A model generated the notes under the pieces. The model was not told the origin of the DNA, searched no databases, and worked only from the letters and a program-made list of their open reading frames with translations. DNA of 64,000 nucleotides from Balanoglossus misakiensis (taxonomy: Eukaryota; Hemichordata): assembly GCA_040954595.2 (NCBI GenBank), contig CM082592.2, positions 496,001 through 560,000 on the forward strand, read 5' to 3'. The position numbers and the translations under genes were made by a program. Shown here piece by piece: positions 11,271-22,935 of this stretch; position 1 is the stretch's first letter; each line of letters begins with the position of its first letter.

Positions 11271-11444
11271 CAGAATAGCTGTACTATGTGAACATTTGGA
11301 TTCTGTTTCACGAGACTGAAGAATGTTGTGCATTTTTGGACAACTCGATTTTCAGTATAAAACTGCTAAAAAAGACAGTTGATCAATCTCTCAAAATTGG
11401 CAAACACCGAAATATGCAAATATCATCAAAAAAATTTAAAATTA

Positions 11445-14400
11445 TTAAATTACCTCTTTCACTAGCATCATTTCTGGTAGATATTCTACTAAAAGGAAGT
11501 CAGCCTCAGCTGTGGCATGGTATTCATGCTGACACTGAAAATCAACACAGTTGGGAGGATCGAAACATTGCAGAAAAAATCTGCAAGGAAGATCTTCTGA
11601 ATCAACTGTACCGCAAATCCAATCAAAGACATCCTGCAAAGCAAATAGATTCTTTTATGTTTACAATTATAATGCTAGAATATGATGATTAATCCAAACC
11701 TTGGTTTCTTTATTTTGGTATGACTGCAGTTACACTCAGAAATGCCTTACATTGTAAGGCTGCAACGGACTGTATTTGAACAGTGAACATGAAACACACA
11801 ATTTACACTTGATGGCCCATATCTTGACTTACTTTGAGTGTATCTAGGTCTCTGAATGGCCTTTCCAGGACCTCATCGTTCACCATGATGCAGATTTGTC
11901 TTTTCCTTTCGTTAATCAAGGGCAATCTTATATTTTCGGCTCTGGCCTGTGCTGCCTGTAAAGAAATAAACACATTGAGTGTCATAACCTGAGCAGACAA
12001 TTCACTGACTAACCGGTTCCTAGGGAAGAGATTGCCTTGCCTAACGTGAAATAGGTATGTGGATGAGAAAGTACAAAACAAACATTTAGTAGAATGCACC
12101 TCTGAGCTTTAAATTTTTAGACATTGGACCTAAAAATTAACAATTTATCAAAAACTATCCTATAAATGTAAAAATGAAGAATTTATCAAAAACTACAAAG
12201 ACAATCAACACGTTTCAATCCAGTATTAACATCATTGCCCAAACTGTCACTTTGGTGTAGGAGTATAACCAATCCAGTCAAATGTATGACTCAGAATCAA
12301 AATTCGACTAAACTTACATCTTTCCTTTGCAATTTCCTTTGAGCTTGTTTCTCTCTTTCCTGTAACGTTAATATTCATACCATTTAATACCTTAGACTAA
12401 TCAATATCCCCCAGGGGCGGCCTAAACATCACATGTGAAAGCCCCATTTGTTTAAGAGTCATTCCATAATCTTTCAACACCTTTGCAAATACCAGTCAGA
12501 GTTATTTTCCATCATATCTGCTCTGACTGTCCCCATATTTCCTCATGCAGCAGTAAAACCTGTCTAATCTTGAAACCTATCTATATTGAACACATGTTCC
12601 TGTCCCTTTGACATGGAACCACATGTTAAAAGAACCCCTATAAACCAGACACCTTTGCAAATGGAATAATTTCTTCAGTCACTTTGGTGTTCAGTTTCGA
12701 CAGGTTTTACTGTAGCAGAATAGACATTTTGCCAATAAATACAATTGGTATTGACTAGAAGTGCCTGATCATTCGAATATTTATTCGGAGAACCTGCTCC
12801 ATCATTTATAGTAGTTAATTAATCATGTCTAACCTGTTCTGAATTCAATGCCTGTTCAGCAGTACATTCTTTCATGGATTCCTCACATGAAGCTGCCACC
12901 TCCTCCACCACTGTTATGTCAACAGAATTTTCAACCGCAATCACTTCTACATCTTCATTGACACCATCACAGGACACAGGATCACATGACACAGGATCAC
13001 AGGACACAGGATCACAGGACACTAACTTTTCATTGTCAGTACCCTATAACAGAAAATAAAAAAATGAAATATCTATCTGGCTGTAATTATGATTTTGTAA
13101 AATGTTGCTGTTTTGTGCTTAAACTATATTTTTTGTTCCCCATAAATTTTGTTGAAATGTCAAGATTTCAATTCATCGCCAGTAGATACTGTATGCCACA
13201 CTGTATTACAAACCATGACATCACTGGCAGACTAAATTTCACATGTTAAAATATTCATGCCATTATACCTTGACCATTTCTTGTTCTTGTTCAGGTTCCT
13301 CTTGCTGCTCGAACTCTTTGTCTTGCAGTTGCAGCTTCTTTTGAACAAAGGATGCTTTCAAAGAATGTTTTGCTGTGGAATACAAAAAAAAAATACAGAA
13401 TACAGAAATGCCCTGAAAATTGATAAGCACATCAGCATAGCTCACATATGCATAAAGAAACTGTTAATTATTTACTACTGAGTTTTAGTCCATACTAAAA
13501 TCATTTCTCAATGTTGACTATACAAAGACCAGATGTTCTCGTAGGAGGATCCTTAAACCTTTGGCAATGAAACTACAAACCATAGTTCTAACCTGGGACT
13601 ACACATAACAAAAGGACAGATTTACTCTGGAAAATAGGTCATTAAAGGGACAATGTCTCTCTCTTGCTGCCCCTTTTCCATTAATTATGTTTGATACAAG
13701 ACACCGTTTATGTTATTATATGTGTGGATATATAGTGAATCAACGTTCAACCACACACACCTTCCACTCGGCTTGAAGACATGAGTGAAAAAAAATCGCC
13801 AAAATGAATAATATTCCTCTACCATTTTTTCATTTGGGGCGAGTTTTTATTCTCATATCATCATACAAGTGAAATGGAAGTTGTGTGTGGTCGAATGTTG
13901 ATTCGCTGTATGTCTACATGTAAAAACATAGCAACATAGCAATAAGCATATCTGCTCTGGATGCCAAGATATGGAAAAGTAGGTCAAAGGTCACCTGAGG
14001 TCATGCAAAATTTGGGCATAAAATTTTGACCCTATACTGGTCCATGTTCAACAAAAACCAAACCTATAGCCCTATTGGTTAGCCTGGAATTAGGTATGCA
14101 CATAATTAATGAGATATGCAAGTGTCACAGGTGACCCCCAATTTTGGCTTTTCAATTTTAGTCCCAACCCTCCAAACGCGAAGTCTCTACCTGCTCTGGA
14201 TGCCAAGATATGATAAAGTAGGTCAAAGGTCACCTGAGGTCATGCAAAATTTGGACAAGAAATTTTGACCTTATACTGGTCCATGTTCAATAAAAACCAA
14301 ACCTATAGCCTTATTGGTTAGCCTGGAATTAGGTATGCACATAATTAATGTGTTAAGCAGGTGTTACAGGTGAGCCCAGAAATTTGCCTTTTATTTTGGC

Positions 14401-16721
14401 CCCATTGTGCTCACTGACCAATAGACAGTCACTGTACAGGACTATTGCACAGACCAGAACTCCACAATAAGACGTGGACATAGCTTAACCATAGAGGTAT
14501 AAGTAAAGGTATAAATTTAATAAAAAGACTAAAAAATTCATAAAAAATAAAACATCCATGATATTAACTTAACACTTACAGGTCGATGTGAGGTTGACAT
14601 AAGGTACATGCATACCAATTTTTAAAGCAATCTGAGCAGTAGTTGTTGACTTTCAGAGTTTTGATAAATTTCACATTTTACTGGCTAATTTGCATATTTT
14701 TGGGCCTGGCAACTTCGTTTGGACAAACTCCCATCTACAGCCCTGCCTGCATCTGCACACCAAATATCAAGGTGATACGCGCAGCGGTTTTCAAGTTTTT
14801 GATGTGGACGGACATACAGACATACATACATACATCCATACAGACGCAACCCATCCCATAAGGTCCCATGGTATATAGGCCTATACCAATGGGACCTAAT
14901 AACACAAACAATATCTTGTATCAAACATAATTAATGTAAAAAAGCAGCAAGAAGCAGAGAGAGACTTTGCCTTAAGGGGTCACTGATAGACAAGGCTGAA
15001 ACTTTTTTAGTGCAACCTTTGAGTCAGATAATCAAGTTAATCAAGTATAATGCACCTGTGCACTTACACAATCAAAGTGGTGGAACTTGGAGGTAGCATT
15101 GTTGGAATAAAAGTGCCCATACTTGGGCCATTGTCACATGACCAGACAGGTACCACTATCCTGCAATTTTGCAAATACATGTCTAAAATGGCATTTGTTG
15201 AATTTGTTATGTTCATGCCAGGCTTTGCATAATGGCATGATAGCATGAATATACCAACCATAAAGTCCACCATGCCAATGATACCCACTGGATAATGGGG
15301 TCTGCCCAGTCATGTGACAATGACAGAAATGGCGCTTTTCTTCCAACAAAACAAGTTCTGCCACTTCTATTTTTGTCTGTTTTTGTTTAAAAAGAAGCAA
15401 GTGAATAATAAAAAACTACCATGACTTTTTAACCTGGATAATCCAACACAAAACGGGCACAAAGAAAAAAAACAACCTTTCAATTTATCCAGTTAAATAC
15501 TTGACACAACTTGTGACAATGTAAATAGACATGATTTACTCACTCTGCCCAACTGCAAACATGAAGACTGGCAACTTGTCTGTCTTCGCCTTCATACTTT
15601 TGTATTTTGCCTTCAGGTCTTTTAATTGGAAATTCATTGGGTCCTTCATCCTTATGAACACTCCTATGTCATTCATCTCATAAGGTACAAAATCCACGTC
15701 GATGAAGTGTGCCGATACACTCTGGGCCCAGTGCATGGCATTTGAGCCACTGTCCACGGTAATGGCCACCTGACTTTTTCTGCCGACAGCTGATGGTAGT
15801 ACTGCCCCCATTTTCTTTAGAACTCCTTTACTGTCTTTTATCAGTGGTGTAACATTTAACACCTGAATGAAAATGTTACAAAATAGGGTAAACATCAAAA
15901 TTTTAATAAATGTATGTAAAATGGCATGAATATAAACTTAAATTTTCATAAAATCAGGAAATAACTAACAAGGAAAAGACTTGTACATTGCATGGATATG
16001 AAGAAAACATGTGTTATAACTCCTAGCAATTACGTATAATGCTTAAAGGCTGAACTGTACATAACCTTGGTCTATACTTTCCTGTGTATGTATACTCTAC
16101 ACTTCTATTCTATTCCCTAAAGCATGATGAAATTACCAGTGTCTAGAATGTTTACCTTGTCTGTAAATTAGATGATGAGAAATTAAATACATGTACTGGG
16201 CAATTCATCATGCTATTGCGTGTAGAATGGAAAGAAAACAAAAGTGTAGACAAAATACAAAAAGGTTAGTGGTGGGGGGGGGGGACTAAAAACTTCCCAA
16301 AATACTTCAAGAAAGGCAGTTCTTATCTTTCTTCATGTATGTATCATTTGGATTGCAATTCCTACCTGTTGTTCTGGTGGCTTTGGAACAGATCGCTTCA
16401 GTCTCTTTGATTTTACTTCAGCCTCTTTCATCTGAAACTGTTCGGCTAGTCGCCCCAATGCTTCTTGACTCTCTTTCAAGGGATAAAAAACATTAAGTGT
16501 TACTTAAATTGTTTGAACAGTTGCACTTTTTTCAATGAGTTGGATATTCCATAGGCATCAAGTGAGAAAGCAACTGTGCTGAAAAATACGAATTCTAGAA
16601 AACAATTTTTGTGAATTATCCAAATTGACGAGTGCAAAATTTCCAAGGGAAAAAGTATCTTCCTACATTTACAGTACATTTCACATTTACCTTTGGTCAG
16701 GTCTTCTTTTCTCTTATACAT
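11445..16721 (-). CDS. Multi-exon gene of unknown function with C-terminal UBX-like domain (5' end unresolved)
   Basis: Minus-strand exons, in reading order: 16691-16721, 16366-16472, 15544-15862, 13269-13372, 12834-13043, 11833-11955 and 11445-11633 (stop TAA at 11445-11447). Splice borders and phases agree, and the 1,083 nt encode 360 residues from the ATG at 16721. That ATG directly follows an acceptor-like TTTCAG, so the true 5' end is probably further upstream. The N-terminal part is charged and coiled-coil-like. The 319-bp exon encodes a compact, unrecognised domain (AVLPSAVGRKSQVAI...). A Q/E-rich exon and an SCDPV repeat exon follow. The C-terminal ~85 residues (IMVNDEVLERPFRDLDTLKD, then VFDWI) resemble a UBX/ubiquitin-like fold: a hydrophobic strand, an R-x-F pair, then TL-DVFDWI. 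UBX proteins usually bind p97/Cdc48; the assignment here is tentative. The gene converges on the integrase gene. Confidence 0.7.
12551..12712. mobile_element. hAT-like MITE
   Basis: The terminal inverted repeat is 14 bp, CAGTAAAACCTGTC at the left and its exact complement GACAGGTTTTACTG at the right. CAG..CTG ends of this form are typical of non-autonomous hAT elements. I do not find a clean 8-bp target duplication. It lies in an intron of the UBX-like gene, and a degenerate relative is at 4081-4225. Confidence 0.7.
12965..13022 (-). repeat. 15-bp coding minisatellite (SCDPV x 3-4) in UBX-like gene
   Basis: The 15-bp unit (GTGTCCTGTGATCCT on the minus strand) is repeated almost perfectly inside the exon 12834-13043. 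It encodes successive Ser-Cys-Asp-Pro-Val pentapeptides, the last one altered to SCDGV. It is in frame and in low-complexity acidic sequence, so copy-number change would be tolerated. Confidence 0.85.
13637..14984. mobile_element. ~1.35-kb non-autonomous TIR element with internal duplication
   Basis: The ends are inverted copies over ~65 bp: TGTCTCTCTCTTGCTGCC and ATTAATTATGTTTGATACAA on the left, with their complements at ~14910-14980. Inside is a ~239-bp segment present twice (from ~13952 and from ~14191, sharing TGCTCTGGATGCCAAGATAT). There are also a nested inverted repeat (13731-13911), a TACA microsatellite (~14814-14840) and a palindrome around ATGGTATATAGGCCTATACC. No transposase is encoded. 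It is in an intron of the UBX-like gene. Confidence 0.7.
13731..13911. mobile_element. Nested inverted-repeat MITE
   Basis: TATAGTGAATCAACGTTCAA at the left pairs with the complement of CGAATGTTGATTCGCTGTA at the right. The arms are ~70 bp around a ~40-bp centre. It is nested inside the larger 13637-14984 element, so it inserted later. Confidence 0.7.
15129..15322. repeat. Short element with 14-bp inverted ends
   Basis: CATTGTCACATGAC at 15129 is the exact reverse complement of GTCATGTGACAATG at ~15309-15322. The interior is otherwise unremarkable. It may be a decayed MITE in an intron of the UBX-like gene. Evidence is limited to the termini. Confidence 0.4.
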
Positions 16722-18533
16722 CTGAAATGATATTAAAAGCATAACATAAAATAACTATCTGTTGTACCTCATCTCCTACTGGCAACACTGAACATTTCTA
16801 CATGCTGCCGCCAATAGAACAAACTATTAGTTGATACACCCAGTAGAATATAAATGCCATACAAGTTGTCAAAAGTGCTTTTATACACCAAGTATTCTGC
16901 TAGAAGACACAGTATGCATATGTTTAAAGGCTGTTGTTGACTTGAACTCTATTTTCTATGATAACAGCAATCGCATCATGTATTGACAATGAAATCCATG
17001 ACTAGACTCAAACCAGAAACTAGCTGACACAACAGAGCTTTACACAATACAAAGCATAAAGAAGCATTGAAATCATCCATATTGCTTACATGTGATATAT
17101 GGCTTATGACAGTCCAAATTTCATTGCGACGCCGTTTCACTCAGATCAATTGGTCATAGTGGAGTGGAAATGTGGTGGTTTATGAGAGTTCATACTGGCA
17201 GTTCAATCACATATAATTGACGGAGTTGGTGCCCATGACAGTATAAAGCAGTAGTTAATCAAATTTTGTCAACAGTACTACATGTACTTGGAAATTATTT
17301 ACAGAACTATAAAATAAGCCAAGATACATTTCTCTCAAATCAGTGTTGCAATTGAGCATTTATATAATAAAATGATGAAGCAGTATTTGTCACAGACATA
17401 TGTTGTAAGTAGCAAAAGAAACAGTTTAGGTATTTTGATAGGGTTCGATAACTCAGCTGCTAACATTTGCAAAGTGCCTATAGTGTAAGGGCCTGGAATT
17501 ATCATGACAATTTCAGAATCAAAGAGAAAAATACCGTCAAGGACAGTGTGGTCCCGTTTAAGGATTACGGAAGGAAAGGTTTTCACCAGAATACACACAC
17601 ACAGATCAACAGGCAAACACTGACTGGCCATGCATTGACTGACTCGTTAGCTGCCAATGGCATGTGTACTGTGCACACACCAAATAGAACAGCAAATAGA
17701 ACTGTCTCTTGACAGATGGGCTAAGTTATATAAACATGTAGACATTTTCTGTGTAAAAAAACTCATTAGGGGATTTCATCTAACTTGCAAAGAACAATGT
17801 TCAGGATATTTTTCTGCTTGAGATAAAAAAAATTGTGGTAAATGTATAAGACAAAATGTCATAAAATACAACAATTCAAATTTTACTTTGATTTGATCCC
17901 ATTATAATTATAAAGGAGCACATCCCGTTGACTCACAACTCAAATTTTACAGAAATCAATTGAAAACTTTCTGATATCAACTAATACATGGAAACCTAGA
18001 AAACATAATACAAAAATACAAGATTTTCATTTTCACTATAATTTTGATATATCATAATAACAATCCCCAAAGGAAACTACATTTAGTAAATTGCAAAGCA
18101 ATTGGATGGACAACCCGTTTCAGAGAAATTGATTTTTGTACCAAAAATGGAAAAAACAGCCACAAGAATACGAAATCTACACTTTCATTAAATGGTCTGC
18201 AAATTTCAAAGCAATCAGGGTAGAGGCTTTTGAGAAATATTTTTTGACCAAGAATGTCCTAAATTATCCCAAAAATATACAATTGATTTCTTCCCCTTGA
18301 TTTGAAAAACAAAATCAAGGAAACTACATCTGATGCACACCCTCAAATGAAATTTCTGATAAATACTATTACAGACGCAACCAATCCCATAAGGTTCCAA
18401 TGGTATATATGCATATACCAAATGGGACCTGGTAAAACACATATCAACCCTCAAGAATTACAAATTGATTTCATCAAAATTCAGTCAAGATGGGTGCCAG
18501 AAACCAATACACCATGTCCTGCCAAACAACACC
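16722..18533. other. Intergenic or 5' intronic region without recognised exons
   Basis: No exon can be supported here. It may contain the missing 5' exons or promoter of the UBX-like gene. A minus-strand open stretch (17335-17631) has no recognisable domain and is not annotated. A palindrome at ~18379-18437 (AATGGTATATATGCATATACC) with flanking GACGCAACC and CCCATAAGGT matches the palindrome inside the 13637-14984 element, so a fragment of the same family lies here. Confidence 0.5.
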
Positions 18534-18539
18534 TTTATT
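18534..18539 (-). terminator. Candidate polyadenylation signal of BTB gene
   Basis: AATAAA on the minus strand lies about 60 nt downstream of the BTB-BACK-PHR stop codon, a normal distance for a short 3' UTR. Confidence 0.5.
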
Positions 18540-18597
18540 TATATATCAAAGAATATTAGTGATGAGATTTGCCCCTGACTGACATCTGTGCCATTGC

Positions 18598-19824
18598 TCA
18601 GACCTTGCATACGAAATTTTTAAATGTCACCCAGAAATCAGTACTTTTTAATGTTGTGATTCTTCGGCGAGAGATCCCACATGACCCGAATGATGTTTCT
18701 TTATTTCCTCTGATTTGACAGACAACTGAATAATCTACATTGGGTTGGATTTTAATCAGCTTACTGAAGACAACAGGAAAGGTAATCTGGGGGGAAGTGT
18801 TTGAGGCTTCTGTATTGTACACAACAGCTTGTTGATGATTTAATATTGTGACATGAGCATGGACACTTTCATCTGTATTTCCAAACACATAAACACCTAG
18901 CAGTGAGACAGGAACATCCACTGAAAAGGAAATCCTGTCACCCTCAAATTGGTTTCCTTTCCATGTGTTTGGATTTTTTTCATTGATGAAACGCCGCGCC
19001 ACAATGGCATTATTTGGAACCACATTTCTTGTGATTACATCCACATAACCAGGAACAGGAAAATTGCATCCAGGATGTCGAACTGCTTTTAATATCTGGA
19101 AGACATCTTCATAACACAAAATTTGTTCAGAAATTAGTCGATGAATACTTTCTTCACTTAACGACAAGAAACGGATGTGGGGAAGAAATGGCTCAAAACA
19201 AAAGGGGGCATCCATATCATTGCCATTGACACCCTGAAGTTTCCTTTCCACCCATAAAAACAATGCATTCAAAAGTGTGTCTTCCTTTACCGAAAGCGTC
19301 TGACGCTGAATTATTTTTACAACTATGCTTTCAGGAAGTTGAAGAAAATCTTCCAAAACTTGCTCAGAATTAAACAGTTTAACACCATTCTGATCAATTA
19401 TTGACAGACAGTGTTCAAAAGTACTATCTAACTGGTATTTCTGACAAAATACAAGGTCTCTAATACTGCGGGAAGTTACAATGTTGGAAATTAAAAATGA
19501 TTCACATTTCTCTTTTAAAGAATTTATCATGTAAAAGTTACATATCTCCACATAATCTTCAACATTTTCACTTGTAATATTTAACTTTTCAAAATAAAAA
19601 TCATCAATGACATTTTGCATGAGTAAGGGATCAAAGTCAGAACAATCAATGGTTTTGTCGTTGGCCCATTCCGAATGCAAACGGGCGGCAAACACATCCG
19701 AAAAAAGACACAACACCAATGAATGGGCCCTTCTCGTCTGACCATCTCTGAAGCGAAGGATGACATCATTTGCTACAGTGTCTTGGTTTCTATATGAAGT
19801 TTGCAATTTTTGGGCCAGTAACAT
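18598..19824 (-). CDS. BTB-BACK-PHR domain protein (BTBD1/2/3/6-like architecture)
   Basis: From the ATG at 19824 the frame gives 408 residues. Residues ~18-125 are a BTB/POZ domain (NDVILRFRDGQTRRAHSLVL, then SDVFAARL). Residues ~130-240 are a BACK domain (LLNALFLWVERK). The C-terminal ~140 residues resemble a PHR domain (RISFSVDVPVSLLGVYVFG). Known: proteins of this architecture are usually Cullin-3 ubiquitin ligase adaptors. The main coding part is in one exon. The open frame continues upstream to 19959, but a good acceptor (CACTTGCAG) ends at 19830, so the exon probably begins at 19829. The upstream residues in frame are then intronic, and further 5' exons are likely. No disruption is seen. 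It is cargo of the giant element, and transposase-type function is not expected. Confidence 0.88.
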   Translation of the reverse strand: MLLAQKLQTSYRNQDTVANDVILRFRDGQTRRAHSLVLCLFSDVFAARLHSEWANDKTIDCSDFDPLLMQNVIDDFYFEKLNITSENVEDYVEICNFYMINSLKEKCESFLISNIVTSRSIRDLVFCQKYQLDSTFEHCLSIIDQNGVKLFNSEQVLEDFLQLPESIVVKIIQRQTLSVKEDTLLNALFLWVERKLQGVNGNDMDAPFCFEPFLPHIRFLSLSEESIHRLISEQILCYEDVFQILKAVRHPGCNFPVPGYVDVITRNVVPNNAIVARRFINEKNPNTWKGNQFEGDRISFSVDVPVSLLGVYVFGNTDESVHAHVTILNHQQAVVYNTEASNTSPQITFPVVFSKLIKIQPNVDYSVVCQIRGNKETSFGSCGISRRRITTLKSTDFWVTFKNFVCKV

Positions 19825-19994
19825 GATGTCTGCAAGTGTAACAAAGGTATAACACCAGTATTGTATCAGTTTAGTTGTATATCGACACAAACTGAATAGC
19901 TCAGGGCCTAACTGTATCCTAATTATATTGGAAAATATCTGAATTGTTAGATTGTTCATTTTATCAGTTTATTACCATTTTGGTAGGAAATTCT

Positions 19995-22915
19995 AATTGT
20001 TCTCAAAAATTGCACAGACAAGTATTACATATACAACAGGCTTATTGCATCAAAACTAGAAAAACAAATAAACATGGAAACAAATTGGGTTATATTTGTC
20101 CCAGACAGAAATCTATGAACGGTTATGAAATCTGGCGACTTCTTGATGAAGTTTCTTTTAATTTAATTTCTGTAGTAAACTTAACTGTCAAAAGTTGTTT
20201 ATTTTATCATACCTTATTCAAATGTGAAATATCATAGTCGAAATTGGGGCATTATAGTGAAAAAATGTAAAATTACAGTTTATAAATTGGTTGGTAAATC
20301 GGAATAAATCATGTAAATTTACATGAATGTCATTAGAAAGAAAAGTCAAAGTTCAAATAAAGAGTTCAATCAAATTCATGGAGATTCCATGACAGTGTAT
20401 ATCATCTGTTACATTTCTTTTTGTTCTTTTCTAAATTATGTTGAACTCTCTTTTTTCAGCTTTTCAACATATTCCAGTGCATTATTATGACACTGTTGCT
20501 GAAAAAGGTCTGCAGACTTGTTCCTAAATTTACCACTTTAGGTGCAAACATTATACATGAAAACAAGAACACCACATCTAATTGAAATGCAGGTGTCCAT
20601 AGAAACCAACCAATAATGTAATCAACCCATGTTTTTTCAGCTGTGTCACTATCAGTTTCACTATCTGTAGGCTCATAAAACAAACAGCTATGGACTCCCA
20701 ACAGGAACCCAACTTGGGTTAACATTTGAACAGTAAAAAATGACCTATACCTCCCTGAACTGACTATTTTCTGTTCCCAAACTAAATTCCTGAACAAAAT
20801 TTCTTGTCCGTTTACAAATTGCAGCCACTTTTCCAAGGAGTACCAGTTAGATTTCCACACAGCCAGCCAGCGAACTCTGACCCTCACCCAAAATGGACAT
20901 TCAGTTAACTTCGTGCGAGCGCCATATTAGCATATCAATAGCAATCATTTCAAGTTGAGAACTTTCTCTGTGGATGATCGGCTGAAATACGTAAACTAAC
21001 CAGAGAATTTGTTCACGAAAAGAGTTTAGGAAACAGTAAATTAAAAAAGATAACACAGACGAGACAGTGGATTCGCAGGAAACTAGCGGAAAAGACTTGA
21101 CAAACGAACATAACTGTTCTTACCTTCACTACAACTTCGCTCCACAAGTTCTGTTTGCAGTGGTGAATTGTTCTCAAAAATTGCACAGACAAGTATTACA
21201 TATACAACAGGCTTATCGCATCAATACTAGAAAAAAAAAAAACATGGAAACAAATTGGGTTATATTTGTCCCAGACAGGAATCTATGAACGGTTATGAAA
21301 TCTGGCGACTTCTTGATGAAGTTTCTTTTAATTTAATTTCTGTAGTAAACTTAACTGTCAAAATTTGTTTATTTTATCATACCTTATTCAAGTGTGAAAT
21401 ATCATAGTCGAAATTGGGGCAAACATTATACATGAAAACAAGAACATCACATCTAATTGAAATGCAGGTGTCCATAGAAACCAACCAATAATGTAATCAA
21501 CCCATGTTTTTTCAGCTGTGTCACTATCAGTTTCACTATCTGTAGGCTCATAAAACAAACAGCTATGGACTCCCAACAGGAACCCAACTTGGGTTAACAT
21601 TTGAACAGTAAAAAATGACCTATACCTCCCTGAACTGACTATTTTCTGTTCCCAAACTAAATTCCTGAACAAAATTTCTTGTCCGTTTACAAATTGCAGC
21701 CACTTTTCCAAGGAGTACCAGTTAGATTTCCACACAGCCAGCCAGCGAACTCTGACCCTCACCCAAAATGGACATTCAGTTAACTTCGTGCGAGCGCCAT
21801 ATTAGCATATCAATAGCAATCATTTCAAGTTGAGAACTTTCTCTGTGGATGATCGGCTGAAATACGTAAACTAACCAGAGAATTTGTTCACGAAAAGAGT
21901 TTAGGAAACAGTAAATTAAAAAAGATAACACAGACGAGACAGTGGATTCGCAGGAAACTAGCGGAAAAGACTTGACAAACGAACATAACTGTTCTTACCT
22001 TCACTACAACTTCGCTCCACAAGTTCTGTTTGCAGTGGTGAATTGTTCTCAAAAATTGCACAGACAAGTATTACATATACAACAGGCTTATCGCATCAAT
22101 ACTAGAAAAAAAAAAAAACATGGAAACAAATTGGGTTATATTTGTCCCAGACAGGAATCTATGAACGGTTATGAAATCTGGCGACTTCTTGATGAAGTTT
22201 CTTTTAATTTAATTTCTGTAGTAAACTTAACTGTCAAAATTTGTTTATTTTATCATACCTTATTCAAGTGTGAAATATCATAGTCGAAATTGGGGCAAAC
22301 ATTATACATGAAAACAAGAACATCACATCTAATTGAAATGCAGGTGTCCATAGAAACTAACCAATAATGTGATCAACCCATGTTTTTTCAGCTGTGTCAC
22401 TATCAGTTTCACTATCTGTAGGCTCATAAAACAAACAGCTATGGACTCCCAACAGGAACCCAACTTGGGTTAACATTTGAACAGTAAAAAATGACCTATA
22501 CCTCCCTGAACTGACTATTTTCTGTTCCCAAACTAAATTCCTGAACAAAATTGTTTGTCCGTTTACAAATTGCAGCCACTTTTCCAAGGAGTACCAGTAA
22601 GATTTCCACACAGCCAGCCAGCGAACTCTGACCCTCACCCAAAATGGACATTCAGTTAACTTCGTGCGAGCGCCATATTAGCATATCAATAGCAATCATT
22701 TCAAGTTGAGAACTTTCTCTGTGGATGATCGGCTGAAATACGTAAACTAACCAGAGAATTTTTCACGAAAAGAGTTTAGGAAACAGTTATTTAAAAAAGA
22801 TAACACAGACGAGACAGTGAATTCGCAGGAAACTAGCGGAAAAGACTTGACAAACGAACATAACTTTTCTTACCTTCACTACAACTTCGCTCCACAAGTT
22901 CTGTTTGCAGTGGTG
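19995..22915. repeat. Triplicated segment (1171 + 875 + 875 bp) inside right end of giant element
   Basis: Three direct copies begin at 19995, 21166 and 22041 (AATTGTTCTCAAAAATTGCAC). The first copy has ~295 bp (20251-20545) that the other two lack; otherwise the unit is 875 bp in all. The second and third are almost identical. Each carries, on the minus strand, an open block with no ATG at its start (seen at ~20521-20887, 21388-21762 and 22357-22638) and an exon-like end TTGTAGTGAAG followed by GTAAGAA. It probably contains the duplicated promoter and 5' exons of the BTB gene; that role is inferred from position and strand. Confidence 0.88.
22357..22638 (-). other. Candidate 5' exon of BTB gene (one of three tandem copies)
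   Basis: The minus-strand open block contains WLAVWKS and LFYEPTDSETDSDTAEK, and ends ATTATTG followed by GTTAGT, a donor. Joined to the BTB exon at 19829 it would stay in frame (phase 1: G plus AC gives Asp, then Ile-Met). The other two copies end GTTGGT. Against coding: the block starts at a GTG with no in-frame ATG before a stop, leaving only an internal Met. It could instead be untranslated. Low confidence. Confidence 0.25.
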
Positions 22916-22935
22916 ACTGCGCATGCTCAGAAAAT
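22874..22935 (-). promoter_or_regulatory. Candidate first exon/promoter of BTB-gene transcript next to right TIR
   Basis: Just inside the right TIR the minus strand reads ATGCGCAGTCACCACTGC and continues to GTAGTGAAG followed by a consensus donor GTAAGA (exon edge at 22874). The same donor recurs in the upstream tandem copies (for example at 21999). This suggests that leftward transcription starts close to the TIR, mirroring the integrase gene at the other end. Whether the ATG is used is unclear. Confidence 0.35.

Noticed and set aside
17335-17631. 98-residue minus-strand ORF between cargo genes
   Set aside because: No recognisable domain, no matching splice phases, and part of it overlaps low-complexity sequence. 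It could hide a 5' exon but cannot be supported.
19825-19959. Upstream Met start giving a 453-residue BTB protein
   Set aside because: A strong splice acceptor (CACTTGCAG) lies at 19830 and the added 45 residues look intronic and hydrophobic without family support.
20456-20887. 143-residue minus-strand ORF as an independent gene
   Set aside because: It starts at GTG with no upstream in-frame ATG, lies in a triplicated segment, and its copies end differently. At best it is a 5' exon of the BTB gene.
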